The notes beneath the pieces are model-generated. The model made no database searches. It was not told the DNA's origin and was given only the letters and a program-made list of their open reading frames with translations. From Mytilus edulis (Eukaryota > Mollusca > Bivalvia > Mytilida > Mytilidae), in assembly GCF_963676685.1 (NCBI RefSeq), contig NC_092350.1:71116502-71180501 (forward strand): a stretch of 64,000 nt of DNA, written 5' to 3'. The number at the start of each line of letters is the position of its first letter. Positions within the stretch are counted from its first letter, which is position 1. The position numbers were made by a program, and so were the translations under genes. Below are positions 32,061 through 44,449 of the stretch, one piece after another.

Positions 32061-33055
32061 GTTAGAATTGATTTGTAATTTCAAATACGTTTAACAAAAT
32101 TTAGCTTTACGGTGTATAGTCATAATTAATTTGTTACTATTTACTAATTCAAGCTTTAATGTTTTGTCTTATGCTTTCTGATTGAAACAGGCATCTACTG
32201 TTTGAATAAAAAGCCTTGTATATTTCACAAATTGGCACCTTGTACTTTTTTGTACTAACAATGAATTATTTGGTCTTCAAACTGTTTGATTTGAATTTTG
32301 ACATCCTTGTCAAGGACATGATAAACGGTATCGATATTATCTTTGTATGTAGACTGGGAAAAGTATTTTATAATTGATCTTAAGTTTTGATTATATATTC
32401 GGAGATTGCTTGTAGGTTATGAATTATATCTTATATATCGTAGATGTTTTGTACATTTAAAATACCATATTTACAAAATTGACAGCATAGTACATTTGAC
32501 ACGAAAATGCAAGGAAAAGTTATTAACCTTTCTTATATCAACACCTAACTATAGTTTTTTTAAGTCAAATTTATACACATTGGTGCACTTCATCTTTTAC
32601 TGAAAGTAAATTGTGAAACTGTGATTTTTAAATCATCAAAATTATGTACTTTCAAATGGCCGTAGCAAAATAAGAAGTGCACCACAATATAGTTTTTTCA
32701 TAACCGATAATTTTTTACAGTCAAATAAACCCAAAAATCAGGTTAGCAAAAAACGTTTAATTCCAAAAATGTGCGGCTCCTCAGAGATGTACATCCTCAA
32801 GACTATTGCAAAATCCTTTTATTATCGTGAAGCTTTTTGTGCTGTTCCTAATTGACAAAAGGTTAAAAATGTTGTTGTTTTAAATGAGGACAATGCCCCC
32901 GATATTCAAATAGGTATAACGAATTATCTTACTTTCATACCACTACTTCTACTGAAAGAAACATGGCAGATTAATACATTTCTTCTGTAATTTTTTGACA
33001 CAATAAAGTTTGCATTTTTAAAGTCTTGTAATTAGACAAGAAATACTGTAACGCT
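32060..33055. other. No gene seen
   Basis: AT-rich, with no frame above 65 codons and no recognisable repeat or RNA motif. Confidence 0.5.
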
Positions 33056-33319
<264 letters not shown>

Positions 33320-36300
33320 CTTTATTTAGAGAGAGTAACTCATTTGGATTACACCAATTTTCAATAAGGCTCTCGTTATTACAATAATATTTACATTAAA
33401 AAATAAACAATACAAATTCAATAATAATAATAAATAAAGATGAAATACAATTTAGATACAATAAAAAAATAAATATATGCCATTACAGTACAAATATCAT
33501 GGTAATGTTAAAAGTACTTAGAATTGTAAATATGTTTAAATGCATTCATTGCTTCTTCTTTGGGGGAGGGAAGGATAAATACTAATTCGTTTCTTTTTCT
33601 TTGAAACAAGACTTTAATCAGTATTGAGATTCCTTACCAATTGACGCGTCATTAAATAGGATCGTATCATCCTTTACTGTTTATGAAGTTAGTGAATAAC
33701 AAATAATCAGAATTGCGAAGTACACCTGCTGATGGGAGAGACCAGAAAGAAATACCAGCATGTTAATAAGTTTGAGAGTTTACTTTCAGTAACTACAATC
33801 ATCGTTGGTACACTTTTTTTAAAGATGTATCTTATGTTTAAAGTTTATTATAGCGATACTAACAGGAATAAACAGTTTAGTGTTTTACTCAAATTCGTTT
33901 TATTTTATTTTAAAATTCTATTTATTGTATCAAGAAAGAGCGATGACGTGTCATTGTATTGCTAGATTATTGTCGTCTACTGTTAACCTGTCAGGATATA
34001 AACATTTAACTTTTATAAGTTCATAGAAGCAACTTCGATTATTCTTAATATTGTCCCTGGTAAAAATTTCAAATAAATATTAAATGGGTAGCATTGCAAT
34101 GAAACATGATTAAACAATGACAAGATTTTATTTGAAAATTTATGTACCTGTGTTTTTAATAGCGTCCAAAGTAAAACAAATTTCAATTTTCTACTAAATT
34201 TAAAAACTGTCAATCTATATTTGTGTTATAATAGAGCATAACTCGACCAAAACATTTTATATATTGTATTTGTTCAAACAAATAATATATCTGATAAACA
34301 AAATTAGTTCTTCGAAGTTTGTATTTTTTTTAATTTTTGCTTACCTCTTAATTTGTAATCAACATTTATCCCAAAAGAACACATAAGAAATAGTTCAATG
34401 CATTAAATATTAATGACAACTGCACAGTAAAGGCCATGACCGGGTATGAATTCATTGGAAAGGAATGGTTTCTTTACGAACAAAATGTAATTTTTAAATA
34501 TAGTATGTATGTCCTTCTTTTACCAGTGAACATTGAAAATGTTGCTATAAAACAATGACTTAGAATTAAAATAATCGGATAGTAAGATAATCACTGATAA
34601 TGTTGGGAGTACAAGTGTACCGAGCCATTTGTGTAAAAAGAATCAACATTATAGAAATCAATCGTCATAATTAATTACATTCCGACTATAATAAAATTAT
34701 TTTACCATCAAAATGTCCATTCGGAAAATTTCGACTACAAAAAGGTGAGAAATTACCAGTTAGGTACAAATTGACATACTTTTTCAGATAGATTTTTTTT
34801 CAAATGTGGCATGAATTTCTCTGCAGGTGAACCTATTAAGGTTATATCCTGCACATGTTAAAAGTCAAAATGCTTACGATTATGCAAACCGGAAAAATGA
34901 CAACAAGGGGTTTTCCAAAAAAACCCATTGAAAACATAAAAAAAATAACTTAAAAACTATTTGAAATTTTAAAGTCTAATCCTCATCATTTTTCCAACAG
35001 TTTATTTTTCTGTATAAAATTTCACGAGAATTGGGCAGAGAAGTCATGTTAAATATATAGGTTTGTCCATATGTGGACCATAATCAATTTTTAGAGAGAA
35101 TACTTTTGTTCTAGACAGCATATTCCTATTGAAAATTTAGTTGCTTTGCAATATCAAAGAGCGGATATGATAAAAGATCATATACCGATATTGTCTATCA
35201 AAGGTATACGATTCATAATATTTAATATTAGTATTTATTAAATTTTCATGGAATTGGTTCTTCTCTTGCCATACTTCTTGTGCCTTTTTTTCATTTTTTA
35301 AAATATTTTTACAACAATGTAACGTGTATAAAATATGCTTACAACGCAATTTCACTAGTATGACATGTAAGAAGTTATCAAAATCTGGTATTCACATATT
35401 ATCCACACTGTATTGCCTTAGACATTGAATTAAATAACCTCTTGTATGAAATTGTAGGGTACATTTCATATTTGAAATGCAGGAGCTCTAAATCATTCAC
35501 ATTATAAAGGTTATTGAGTTGACTTTCCCTTATACAACCATGCTTTCTTTCAAATAACGTTTAAAATGCAAATTCCTAAAGCATATATTATGATCCGACA
35601 TATACCTCCATATCTAAATAGTAATCAATTGTACTGAATATTGTATAAATATGACATTTAATGATATTTCATACTATCAAATCAGATATGAATCGCAAAT
35701 TCTACTTCATAATATTTTTTATTAACTGTAAGATGAGCATTTAAAAATATAATAATAATACACAACCACATCTAAATATTTGATGTTCTGCTTATAAAGA
35801 CGGTTAACGTGATGCATAAAACAATAGTATTGTTATGATATTCTAAAACAATTATAACAGTTTATCTCATACATTATATTTTATCATAGGGTATCCGTTT
35901 AATGTTAGCAAAGTTTGTGATTAAAACATGATGTGTGATCTGTGTTACAATTTTGTAACATTATTTTGTTGTGAGATTTATGTCCTGTTTCTCATTCGAA
36001 GAAACCCAAATGAATGGGAAAAAATGTTAACTTAGTGTTTAATCAAGAAGTGTATAACTAGCTTTTTTTATTTTTCATTTTGGTTGACGAGAATTTCACA
36101 TCATCTACAATATTTATTGAAGATTTACTTATTTTTCTGGGGTATCTGATCGGGTATCCCGAGTTTTTGTTTGGGTTCGAGTTGCTATGTTTTTGTAAAA
36201 TTTTGTTTGCCTTTTGGTTGATTTTCTTTTATCCCATGACTTCATCAGTTTGTTTAGAAGATTGAACATCCCCTTTAACTATACACATATTATACAATTT

Positions 36301-36325
36301 GAACTTGAATATTGGACTGTTTAAC
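33320..36325. other. Gene-poor AT-rich stretch
   Basis: Scattered frames of 61-77 codons without motifs or splice context; a small AATAATAAT tract at 33,421. I see nothing that supports a gene, RNA or element boundary. Confidence 0.45.
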
Positions 36326-36330
36326 TAATT

Positions 36331-36459
36331 GGTATATCTTTATTTATAAGGTTGTCCAAAATGTCGCATTCATTTGTCGACCATGCAAAATACTTCTTTG
36401 TGTTTTCTTTTTTTATATATATATATAAATTTGATATTATCTGCGACTAGTGATATTAT
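36331..36459 (+). repeat. Dispersed repeat, short-(TA) allele
   Basis: GGTATATCTTTATTTATAAG, CATGCAAAATACTTCTTTGT, a short run of TA dinucleotides, then ATTATCTGCGACTAGTGATA. The same unit at 37,787-37,955 has the TA run expanded to about 29 repeats. Confidence 0.65.
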
Positions 36460-36544
36460 CCCTATCGCGCTGTAGAAACCTCCATGTTAAATCCAATGCT
36501 GATTTTGAAATATACTAATTCCGAGTCTCATTGATTATTTTAAT

Positions 36545-36760
36545 TTGTATTAGTTATGTGCTTACCGTTCCGGAGCACCTGATCACCCCCAGTTTTTTGT
36601 GGGGTTCGTGTTGCTTAGTCTTTAGTTTTCTATGTTGTGTCTTGTTTACTCTTGTTTTTCTGATTGTCTTTTTTTTTTTAGCCATGGCAATGTCAGTTTA
36701 TTTTTTATCTATGAGTTTGAATGTCCCTCTGGTATCTTTCGCCCCTCTTTCATATGAAAA
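36545..36760 (-). repeat. Copy of the 262-bp dispersed repeat
   Basis: CTTACCGTTCCGGAGCACCT, GATCACCCCCAGTTTTTTGT, CCATGGCAATGTCAGTTTAT and GAATGTCCCTCTGGTATCTT are the reverse complement of the 41,665-41,926 insertion. The 87-codon frame through it is repeat translation. Confidence 0.6.
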
Positions 36761-37435
36761 TGTTTTGATAAATTCAGTGCTTAATTTCAAATAAACTGTC
36801 TTTGAAACTATCTCAAATTAAAAATTGTGTAGTTATTTTAGTCTAATAATTTGGTCGAATAATCTATGTATAGGTGAACTGTGAAACCTTTGGTTTGAAA
36901 AATTAAGTTTTGAGATACAATTGAAAATTCACATTTATCCATAAATACAATGTCAAATATCAACAGTTTTCAGTTCACATTCGAGTGTTGTTTTCTATTT
37001 TGAAATACGTAACAACTTGCTCCCATACATCTTGATGTCCATAAATTATAACATTTTAGACAACCATATTCCTCATGAAATATGAAAAAAATGTCTAAAA
37101 ACTCTCCAGTTATCTACAATTTTTGTTATTAACTATTGATATTTGACATTATATTTACAGAAAAATATGAATTTTCAATGTGTGTGGCTGTTTTATTTTC
37201 CCCCTGTTATATAAATCCTTGGACTTTAAAGTGTTTGGTTTTATATTATCTGTGAAAATTTTTCAGAAAGCGCTTCTCAAGCACAACATTCAAAAATCGA
37301 ACATTTTTTCATCGTTAATAAAACAGAATTCATCAATCATATAATGCTGTAAATTTCGTTTTTGATGCGTTTTTTTTTATTTGATTTTGCCATGTGATTA
37401 TGGACTTTCCGAATTGATTTTCCTCTAAGTTCAGT

Positions 37436-37863
37436 ATTTTTGTGATTTTACTTTTTATATTCATTCTATTTCAAAATAAATTGTAAGTCATGATGTAAAT
37501 TTTATATTCATTCCATTTTAAAATAAATTATAAATCATGATATATTTTTCAAAATAAAGTGTTAAACAAATTACATTAAACATTAAATTATCAAAATCAT
37601 CTTTGTTATGCAAACATTTTCGAAACAGCACTCTAAAATATGCAAAAAGTATCATATAAGATATCAAATAACTATTCTTGTTCACATGTACGTGTAAAGT
37701 GCTTTTTTTATTTTATCTTATCTAATCGCCATATCTGTTTACTATATTGTTCGGTTTAATCTGTAAATCTAACTGCATTTATATCTGGTATATCTTTATT
37801 TATAAGGTTGTCCAAAATGTCACATTCCTTTGTCGACCATGCAAAATACTTCTTTGTGTTTTC

Positions 37864-37926
<63 letters not shown>

Positions 37927-38329
37927 TTGACATTATCTGCGACTAGTGATATTATGATAATATTTTGATATTATCAGTATTTTTATGATTTTACTTTTTA
38001 TATTCATTCTATTTCAAAATAAATTGTAAGTCATGATGTAAATTTTATATTCATTCCATTTTAAAATAAATTATAAATCATGATAAATTTTTCAAAATAA
38101 AGTGTTAAACAAATTACATTAAACATTAAATTATCAAAATTATCTTTGTTATGCAAACATTTTCGAAACAGCACTCTAAAATATGCAAAAAGTATCATAT
38201 AAGATATCAAATAACTATTCTTATTCACATGTACGTGTAAAGTGCTTTTTTTTATTTTATCTTATCTAATCGCCATATCTGATTACTATATTGTTCGGTT
38301 TAATCTGTAAATCTAACTGCATTTAAACA
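37436..38329. repeat. Direct duplication, offset 543 bp, around a (TA)n tract
   Basis: 37,436-37,785 and 37,979-38,329 are near-identical (for example GATTTTACTTTTTATATTCA, AAACATTTTCGAAACAGCAC, CATGTACGTGTAAAGTGCTT, ATTGTTCGGTTTAATCTGTA in both), with only a handful of differences over 350 bp. Between them lies the GGTATATC repeat with a TA tract at 37,868-37,924. The high identity means a recent duplication or an assembly duplication at the TA tract. Confidence 0.8.
37868..37924. repeat. (TA)n microsatellite
   Basis: About 28 uninterrupted TA units. Confidence 0.95.
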
Positions 38330-38804
38330 TCGACATATTATAATTTAAGCAGACTTTTATCATGTTTACTGGCCCTTGTCTTATTAATGTTTATGCAGAT
38401 TTTTAATGACAATCCTTATAGCTGCTGTCTCGTAGTGTATATTGCAATAGGTTTATCTCTATATACACATGTAGTTTCAAGTCCATTTTTTTAATTTCTG
38501 TCAACAAATCTCGTGATTCCTGTTTGGTCTGTTTAATTTGTAAATGCATCTAAAAACACAAGTACCAAATTCATCATATTTGTTCCGGGGGTTCTGAACT
38601 CTATTTCATTTTGAATGTATCTTGAAAAGGTTTTTTGTGTAGTGTACTATACTAAGGACAAATTAAATCAAAATTATAGAAAAGGCTCCTCCCTCAAAAT
38701 CGGACAGTTCAAAGTTAAGGGAATATATAATTCAGTTTGACATCTTAAGACATTTTAACTTTTTACCTTCATTAATTGGACCAGATAGTTTCTTTATTTT
38801 AAAG

Positions 38805-41034
38805 TCCATCACCTAGGTTTAACATGTAATAGCAAAATGCTTAATATTTCATGCAGAAAATATGAAAAATTATTTAGGAAAGTGTATAAAAAATCATTTG
38901 CAAGTTATACTCTGTCCACACTATAGACTATATATGTAGACCATCAATATCAAAGGACAATAAATGTGACCTCGAACCAAGTGGTCGTTTCCAGACTATC
39001 TTTCTCCTTATGTTAAAAACAATTCATCTGAAATAAGTTTTTTTCTTTTATTCACCAAATTCTGATTTCAAGACAAAACGCATCAAATAGACTGGATTAT
39101 TTCTCTGCTTGAGGCAAAACAAAAGATGAATATACATTTAAACGAGGCTCCATTACGAACTGAGAAGTGAAATATAAATCGAAAGTTTATTTCTAGGTAT
39201 AATTTGAAAATATGAAACGACTATACGGGTCTAAATGGGCTTTGCAGAATAGAGTATAATGTTCATTGACAGTTGCTACAAACTTTGTGTATCATAAGTA
39301 GACAATAATCATAGATAAAAATAATCATAGGCTCACTACGTCTTGAATGTATAATCAGTTGAATATTGTTTTTTTATCATACTGTATAGAACTTGGGAAG
39401 ATATAGCATTCCAGTTATCTGAACACTTATCAATTTATGCCGAAACCTTAATCTAAATTTATTTTATATAATGAATATTCAGACTGGGATATTGTCAGAT
39501 TGCAAACATAAACTATTTCTTACGTTATCATGATAATGTGCATCGTTTTAAAAATTATTTATTAGCGCTATATCATTAAATACTGTTTATAAACACAGTT
39601 TTAATATACATCTATTGAATTTAACTTTAATTACATCATGTTGGGCCGTTTATGGAACCTCAAATAAAAGAAAGGACATGCCTAAGCCTATTTATACATG
39701 TTATACCGTATTACGTGAATGATTTTTATTTTAAAAAATCAAACAATATCAAGATAAGAAGATGTGATATGATTGCCAATGAAACAATCTTCCACTAGAT
39801 ACCAATCGACATAGAAGTTAACTACTATATGTCACCGCAGGGTTTAAAAGGCTTAACCAATGTCATTTTTAATTTTATTAATTTTGAACTGTACAGTATG
39901 TTTATCCATAGCATTAACTTGGCTTAAACATACTTTACAGCTCATGTTGAAAATGTAAAGTGTTAAGCCCTAATACAATTCCTGAATATATTTTTTCTTC
40001 ATTATGAGGCATACATATTAAACGGCCCAGCATTTTGTAATTCAAGTTAAATTCAATAGATGTATATTAAAACTGTGTTTATAAACAGTATTTAATGATA
40101 TAGCGCTAATAAATAATTTTTAAAACGATGCACATAATCATGATAACGTAAGAAATAGTTTATGTTTGCAATCTGACAATATCCCAGTCTGAATATTCAT
40201 TATATAAAATAAATTTAGATTAAGGTTTCGGCATAAATTGATAAGTGTTCAGATAACTGGATTGCTATATCTTCCCAAGTTCTATACAGTATGATAAAAA
40301 ATCAATATTCAACTGATTATACATTCAAGACGTAGTGAGCCTATGATTATTTTTATCTATGATTATTGTCTACTTATGATACACAAAGTTTGTAGCAACT
40401 ATAAATGAACATTAATATATTTTAGTATATATTTGTTTAGGGGTCAGTTGAAGGACGTCTCCGGGTGCGGGAATTTCTCGCTACATTGAAGACCTGTTGG
40501 TGGCCTTCTGCTGTTGTTTTTTCTCTATGGTCGGGTTGTTGTCTCTTTGGCACATTCCCCATTTCCATTCTCAATTTTATTATACTCTATTCTGCAAAGC
40601 CCATTTAGACCCGTATAGTTGTTTCATATCTTCAAATTATACTTAGAAATAAACTTTCGATTTATATTTCACTTCTCAGTTCGTAATGGATCCTCGTTTA
40701 AATGTATATTCATCTTTTGTTTAGCCTCAAGCAGAGAAATAATCCAGTCTATTTTATGCGTTTTGTCTTGAAATCAGAATTTGGTGAATAAAAGAAAAAA
40801 ACTTATTTCAGATGAATTGTTTTTAACATAAGGAGAAAGCTAGTGTGGAAACAACCACTTGGTTCGAGGTCACATTTATTGTCCTTTGATATTGATGGTC
40901 TACATATATAGTCTATAGTGTGGACAGAGTATAACTTGCAAATGATTTTTTATACACTTTCCTAAATAATTTTTCATATTTTCTGCATGAAATATTAAGC
41001 ATTTTGCTATTATATGTTAAACTTAGGTGATGGA
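38805..41034. repeat. Large inverted repeat (848-bp arms, 366-bp spacer)
   Basis: Left arm 38,805-39,652 and right arm 40,019-41,034 are near-perfect reverse complements: GACCTCGAACCAAGTGG ↔ CCACTTGGTTCGAGGTC; GGCTCACTACGTCTTGAATG ↔ CATTCAAGACGTAGTGAGCC; ATTTATGCCGAAACC ↔ GGTTTCGGCATAAAT; GGGCCGTTTA ↔ TAAACGGCCC. The right arm is 168 bp longer, exactly the size of a 164-bp insertion plus a 4-bp target duplication. The spacer holds a scrap of the 18.5-kb-type repeat (39,759-39,845). No frame in the arms looks coding. It may be a foldback element or a recent inverted duplication. Confidence 0.8.
40415..40578 (+). mobile_element. 164-bp insertion with ATTA target duplication
   Basis: The left arm of the inverted repeat reads through (reverse complement) as GAACATTATACTC; the right arm has GAACATTA, 164 bp, then ATTATACTC. 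The insert contains CTCCGGGTGCGGGAATTTCT and ends CATTCTCAATTTT. A longer relative lies at about 11.3-11.66 kb. The duplicated ATTA (40,411-40,414 and 40,579-40,582) marks the site. Confidence 0.75.
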
Positions 41035-41429
41035 TTTTTTAAAAATCCCAAAATTCTGTTAATCTTTCCGCTAATATATCTCTTGTTGCTTTTTAAGAAT
41101 GTTTGCTTCTTTCAAAACTCATGTATCATTGAGTAATTAATTCTCGACTTTCGTCTTAAAAGAAATCAACGAACATTTAAACACAACGAAAAAAAAAAAG
41201 ATCAGTTAATGATCCTATTACTTTCATTAACGTGCTTTACTAAAATATTGATTATTTTTTTATTTTAAGAATATGGTTTTATTCATAATAAAAACTCAGA
41301 TTATGTATTCATTTATTTTCATTGATATCAAATGTCCTTTCAAAAAATTATATTTAATGAGTGAGTGCTTTTATTCTTTTCCTTCTATTAAAAATACTTT
41401 ACATTTGTGTAATTTTAACTAATAAATTA

Positions 41430-43080
41430 CTTGCGATTTACATATTATAAATTTGACAATGGAAACTTGTATCCAACAAGATATATTTATTTATGAAAAA
41501 ACACCCAAATCAATTTCTCATAATAATTGAGAAAGAAATCATAAAAATAAACCGCATTCACTTGATGTCGAACTTAATTTTGATTCTGAGGACAAAATCA
41601 AATGTTAAGATCAGATCAACGCTTAGAATCATCTGTTTACTGGTAAAACTAAATACAGAGATTGTAAAAGAGGGACGAAAGATACCAGAGGGACAGTCAA
41701 ACTAATAAATTTAAAACAAACTGACAACGCCATGGCTAAAAATGAAAAAGACAAACAGAAAAACAATAGTACACATGACACAACATAGAAAACTAAAGAA
41801 TAAACAACACGAACCCCACCAAAAACTAGGGGTGATCTCAGGTGCTCCGGAAGGGTAAGCAGATCCTGCTCCACATGTGGCACCCGTCGTGTTGCTTATG
41901 TGATTACAAATCCGGTAAATAGTCTAATTGATAATTGAAAATTTTATTCTGTATAAATTCTCAAACAAAATATTTATATGTTTATTTTTTTCCTTTAAAA
42001 TTATAATACAAATCTGAACAAAAAATAAAGAAAAACAAATCCCTTATTATTATAGCATAATATGATATATGTTTCTGTTGTTGCTAAATTGTTCAAATTT
42101 AGTAAATAAGTTGAGGACGTTCCATTAACATCAAGGGGTCACTATTTCAATTACTATATGGTAAAAACGCACAAAAGTGTTTTTTTAATATAATAAGAAG
42201 GCCTGTTGTATTTGTCTCACATACCATATTCCTACCCTTACATTAATACAAAATTGAAACAAATTTATTACAGTTATGTTAACCTAGGGTTTTCTTTAGA
42301 TTTACTTTTCATAAAATGTCAGAATATTTTGGAAACTATTTTTTTCTAATCCAAAGCATGTCAGCTTTTCTTTTTAACTATGAAAAAACTTTATTTTGAT
42401 TAAATGCTATTAGACAATTAAATGATTGTTTAATTATATGTTATTCATCACTCTACTGTTCAATTCTTGTATAAAATTATTACTGATTTTGTTAATATTT
42501 TGCCATTGGTTGCTTTCTGGTGTTAGTAAATATCCATAATCTAAGACTATTAACCAGGTGATATTTAAATATTGTGGCAATTACTTTGCTGACTATTTGA
42601 AATCAATTATAATTGAAAAGTTTGGTAACACCAATTATGTCGCTGTCTATTCCGAACACATAATAATGGAAAACGTTTGGTCAGATGTATAAACCTTTCA
42701 CCAAAGGTAAAGTAATAACACATAAATAAGGGTAACAGTTTATGTCCATCAAAGTCGGATTCAGCATTGAATAAAATATCAAATTAAAAAAAACATCTAT
42801 TTCGTTCATCTTACTTCTTGGTGATTTTGAGAGTATCAAACTATTCAATATGAAATTTGTCGATTTAATGATCCTTTGTTTATCTGAAATTGGACCTATG
42901 CTTATTCATACTAACAGTTATAAAGTTAAAAATTCAATGATCGATACGAATGCTACTATTTTTCTTTATTATATTATTAATAATATTTATTCTGATCATT
43001 ATCAATCTTGATTTATCATAGATATTTGAATCGTTTAGGTCCTCCTTTCACCCCTTCATGCACCACAAAAGTCCACTTAT
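41430..43080. repeat. Second copy of the 25.88-27.57 kb segment
   Basis: Collinear with the first copy except for the 262-bp insertion at 41,665. It has the uninterrupted site of the 4.3 kb recombinase element at about 42,985 and lacks the 27.0-27.45 kb repeats. Confidence 0.6.
41665..41926 (+). mobile_element. 262-bp dispersed repeat with ATTG target duplication
   Basis: ATTG at 41,661-41,664 and 41,927-41,930 flanks the insert; the paired segment at 26,085 has a single AATTGACAATTG here. The insert starts TAAAAGAGGGACGAAAGATA and ends AATCCGGTAAATAGTCTA. Without clear terminal inverted repeats it could be a SINE-like or MITE-like unit. Relatives are at 6.1-6.3, 15.3-15.52, 22.37-22.84, 30.70, 36.55 kb. 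Confidence 0.75.
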
Positions 43081-43081
43081 T

Positions 43082-44350
43082 AAAAAGATTAAGTTATAGA
43101 TGATGCATACTTTAAGGTTTTTCTTGTCGTAGAACACCCCGAGGTGTGTTCTACGACAAGAAAAACCTTAAAATATGCATTTTCTGACTTATATACCGTC
43201 AAAAAAAAATTATTATTTATAAAGATTTGCAACATTTAGTATACTATTTTACCGACAACACTAAAGTGGGATATTCCTTTCTAATGCGTTCAGGTTTTAC
43301 TACGCCCTACGGTTCATTTTGAATGTGATAAACTCACTAATGAATCTATATATAAACCTTTTAAAAAATATTATCCATACACAATACAAATATTACTGTC
43401 ACTGCATAAAGTAAGACACAAATGTATTGGTAATATCCGATAACGGTGTATGACAAATACAAGACACATTGTAAGTAATTTATTGTACCACTTAGTTTAT
43501 GGAAAAGGGGGAGGGGTATGTTTTTTTCTATTTGTTATGTCATTTCTATCGCGGAAAAGTGGTTATTTTTTTTAACAATTTTAATTGAATCGAATGAAAA
43601 ATTCAGAAAGATTGTCTTTTGAAAAGCAGTACATTTTATTAACAGATAATCAGGATATAATTATATACCTTCCGCACCCGACCCGTTTCTGAGGTACGTT
43701 AATGTTATTCAATAGAATATAAGATTATTACATTAGTTGATCATTTGATAGAGTAAAAGGTATATATACATTAACAAAAATTTAAGACCTGACACGAAGA
43801 CGAATATAAATACATGTAAGTCACAGTATGATTTCCTATTCAGCGTTTATCGTCCCAAACATGCATGAAATATTTGCCACTGGACGTTAAGCAAGAAACC
43901 AAAAATCAATCAACCTATGCAGTGTGACTCAATAAGATTTTCAAAATCTTTCACACGAATACGTTAAATCTGGCTTGTTATTTATGAAAGTCTATATTAA
44001 AATTCATTTCACATATATGATAAATTAATGTTTCTTTATTGTAGCGATAAATTAACAAAACTTCACGTTATTTGTTTCTAAAATTAAAATACGGACAATG
44101 AAGGTTTCTTTAACATCTATCATCGATTGAACTTTAAAAAATAAATTTCCAAATCGACAACAAAAAACTATCAGACGAATAGAATTTTGAAGTAAATTAT
44201 AGATTGCATTTTTATCAAGGAAAATAATGACCTCACACAGGTCAATTTTTGATGCCTTTGAGCATATTTCATTGAAACATGGTATCGTCCGGGTTGATTC
44301 TGAAAAAGAATGACCTGTCGTTCTGAAAGAAAAAAAACTCCATATAGGTG
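43082..44350 (+). mobile_element. 1.3 kb hairpin element, copy 2
   Basis: Inserted relative to 31,940-31,960 (CCACTTATT...TAATGTC). Near its left end TTAAGGTTTTTCTTGTCGTA(GAACAC) and its complement form an almost perfect hairpin (43,111-43,171) with virtually no loop. Homologous to 12,486-13,800 in order, including GGATATTCCTTTCTAATGCG and ACTACGCCCTACGGTTCATT. A 114-codon minus frame at 44,052 is not conserved in the other copy and is not called. Confidence 0.6.
43842..43930 (+). repeat. Small insertion in hairpin element copy 2
   Basis: The segment CAAACATGCATGAAATATTT, GCCACTGGACGTTAAGCAAG is missing from the homologous place in copy 1 (CCTATTCATTGTAAATCAG at 13,361). It resembles a short tail repeat common in mussels, from memory. 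Confidence 0.45.
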
Positions 44351-44449
44351 TATAATGTCTTTGTATCATGCTCGGGAAAATGCAAAATTCAATCAATGTT
44401 ATTTATTTTTCACGACAATAACAAATAAAATATAAAACACTTTTATTTA

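Noticed and set aside
44052-44396. 114-codon minus-strand frame
   Set aside because: It lies in the 1.3 kb hairpin element and the homologous stretch at 13.5-13.83 kb is not open, so it is a chance frame.
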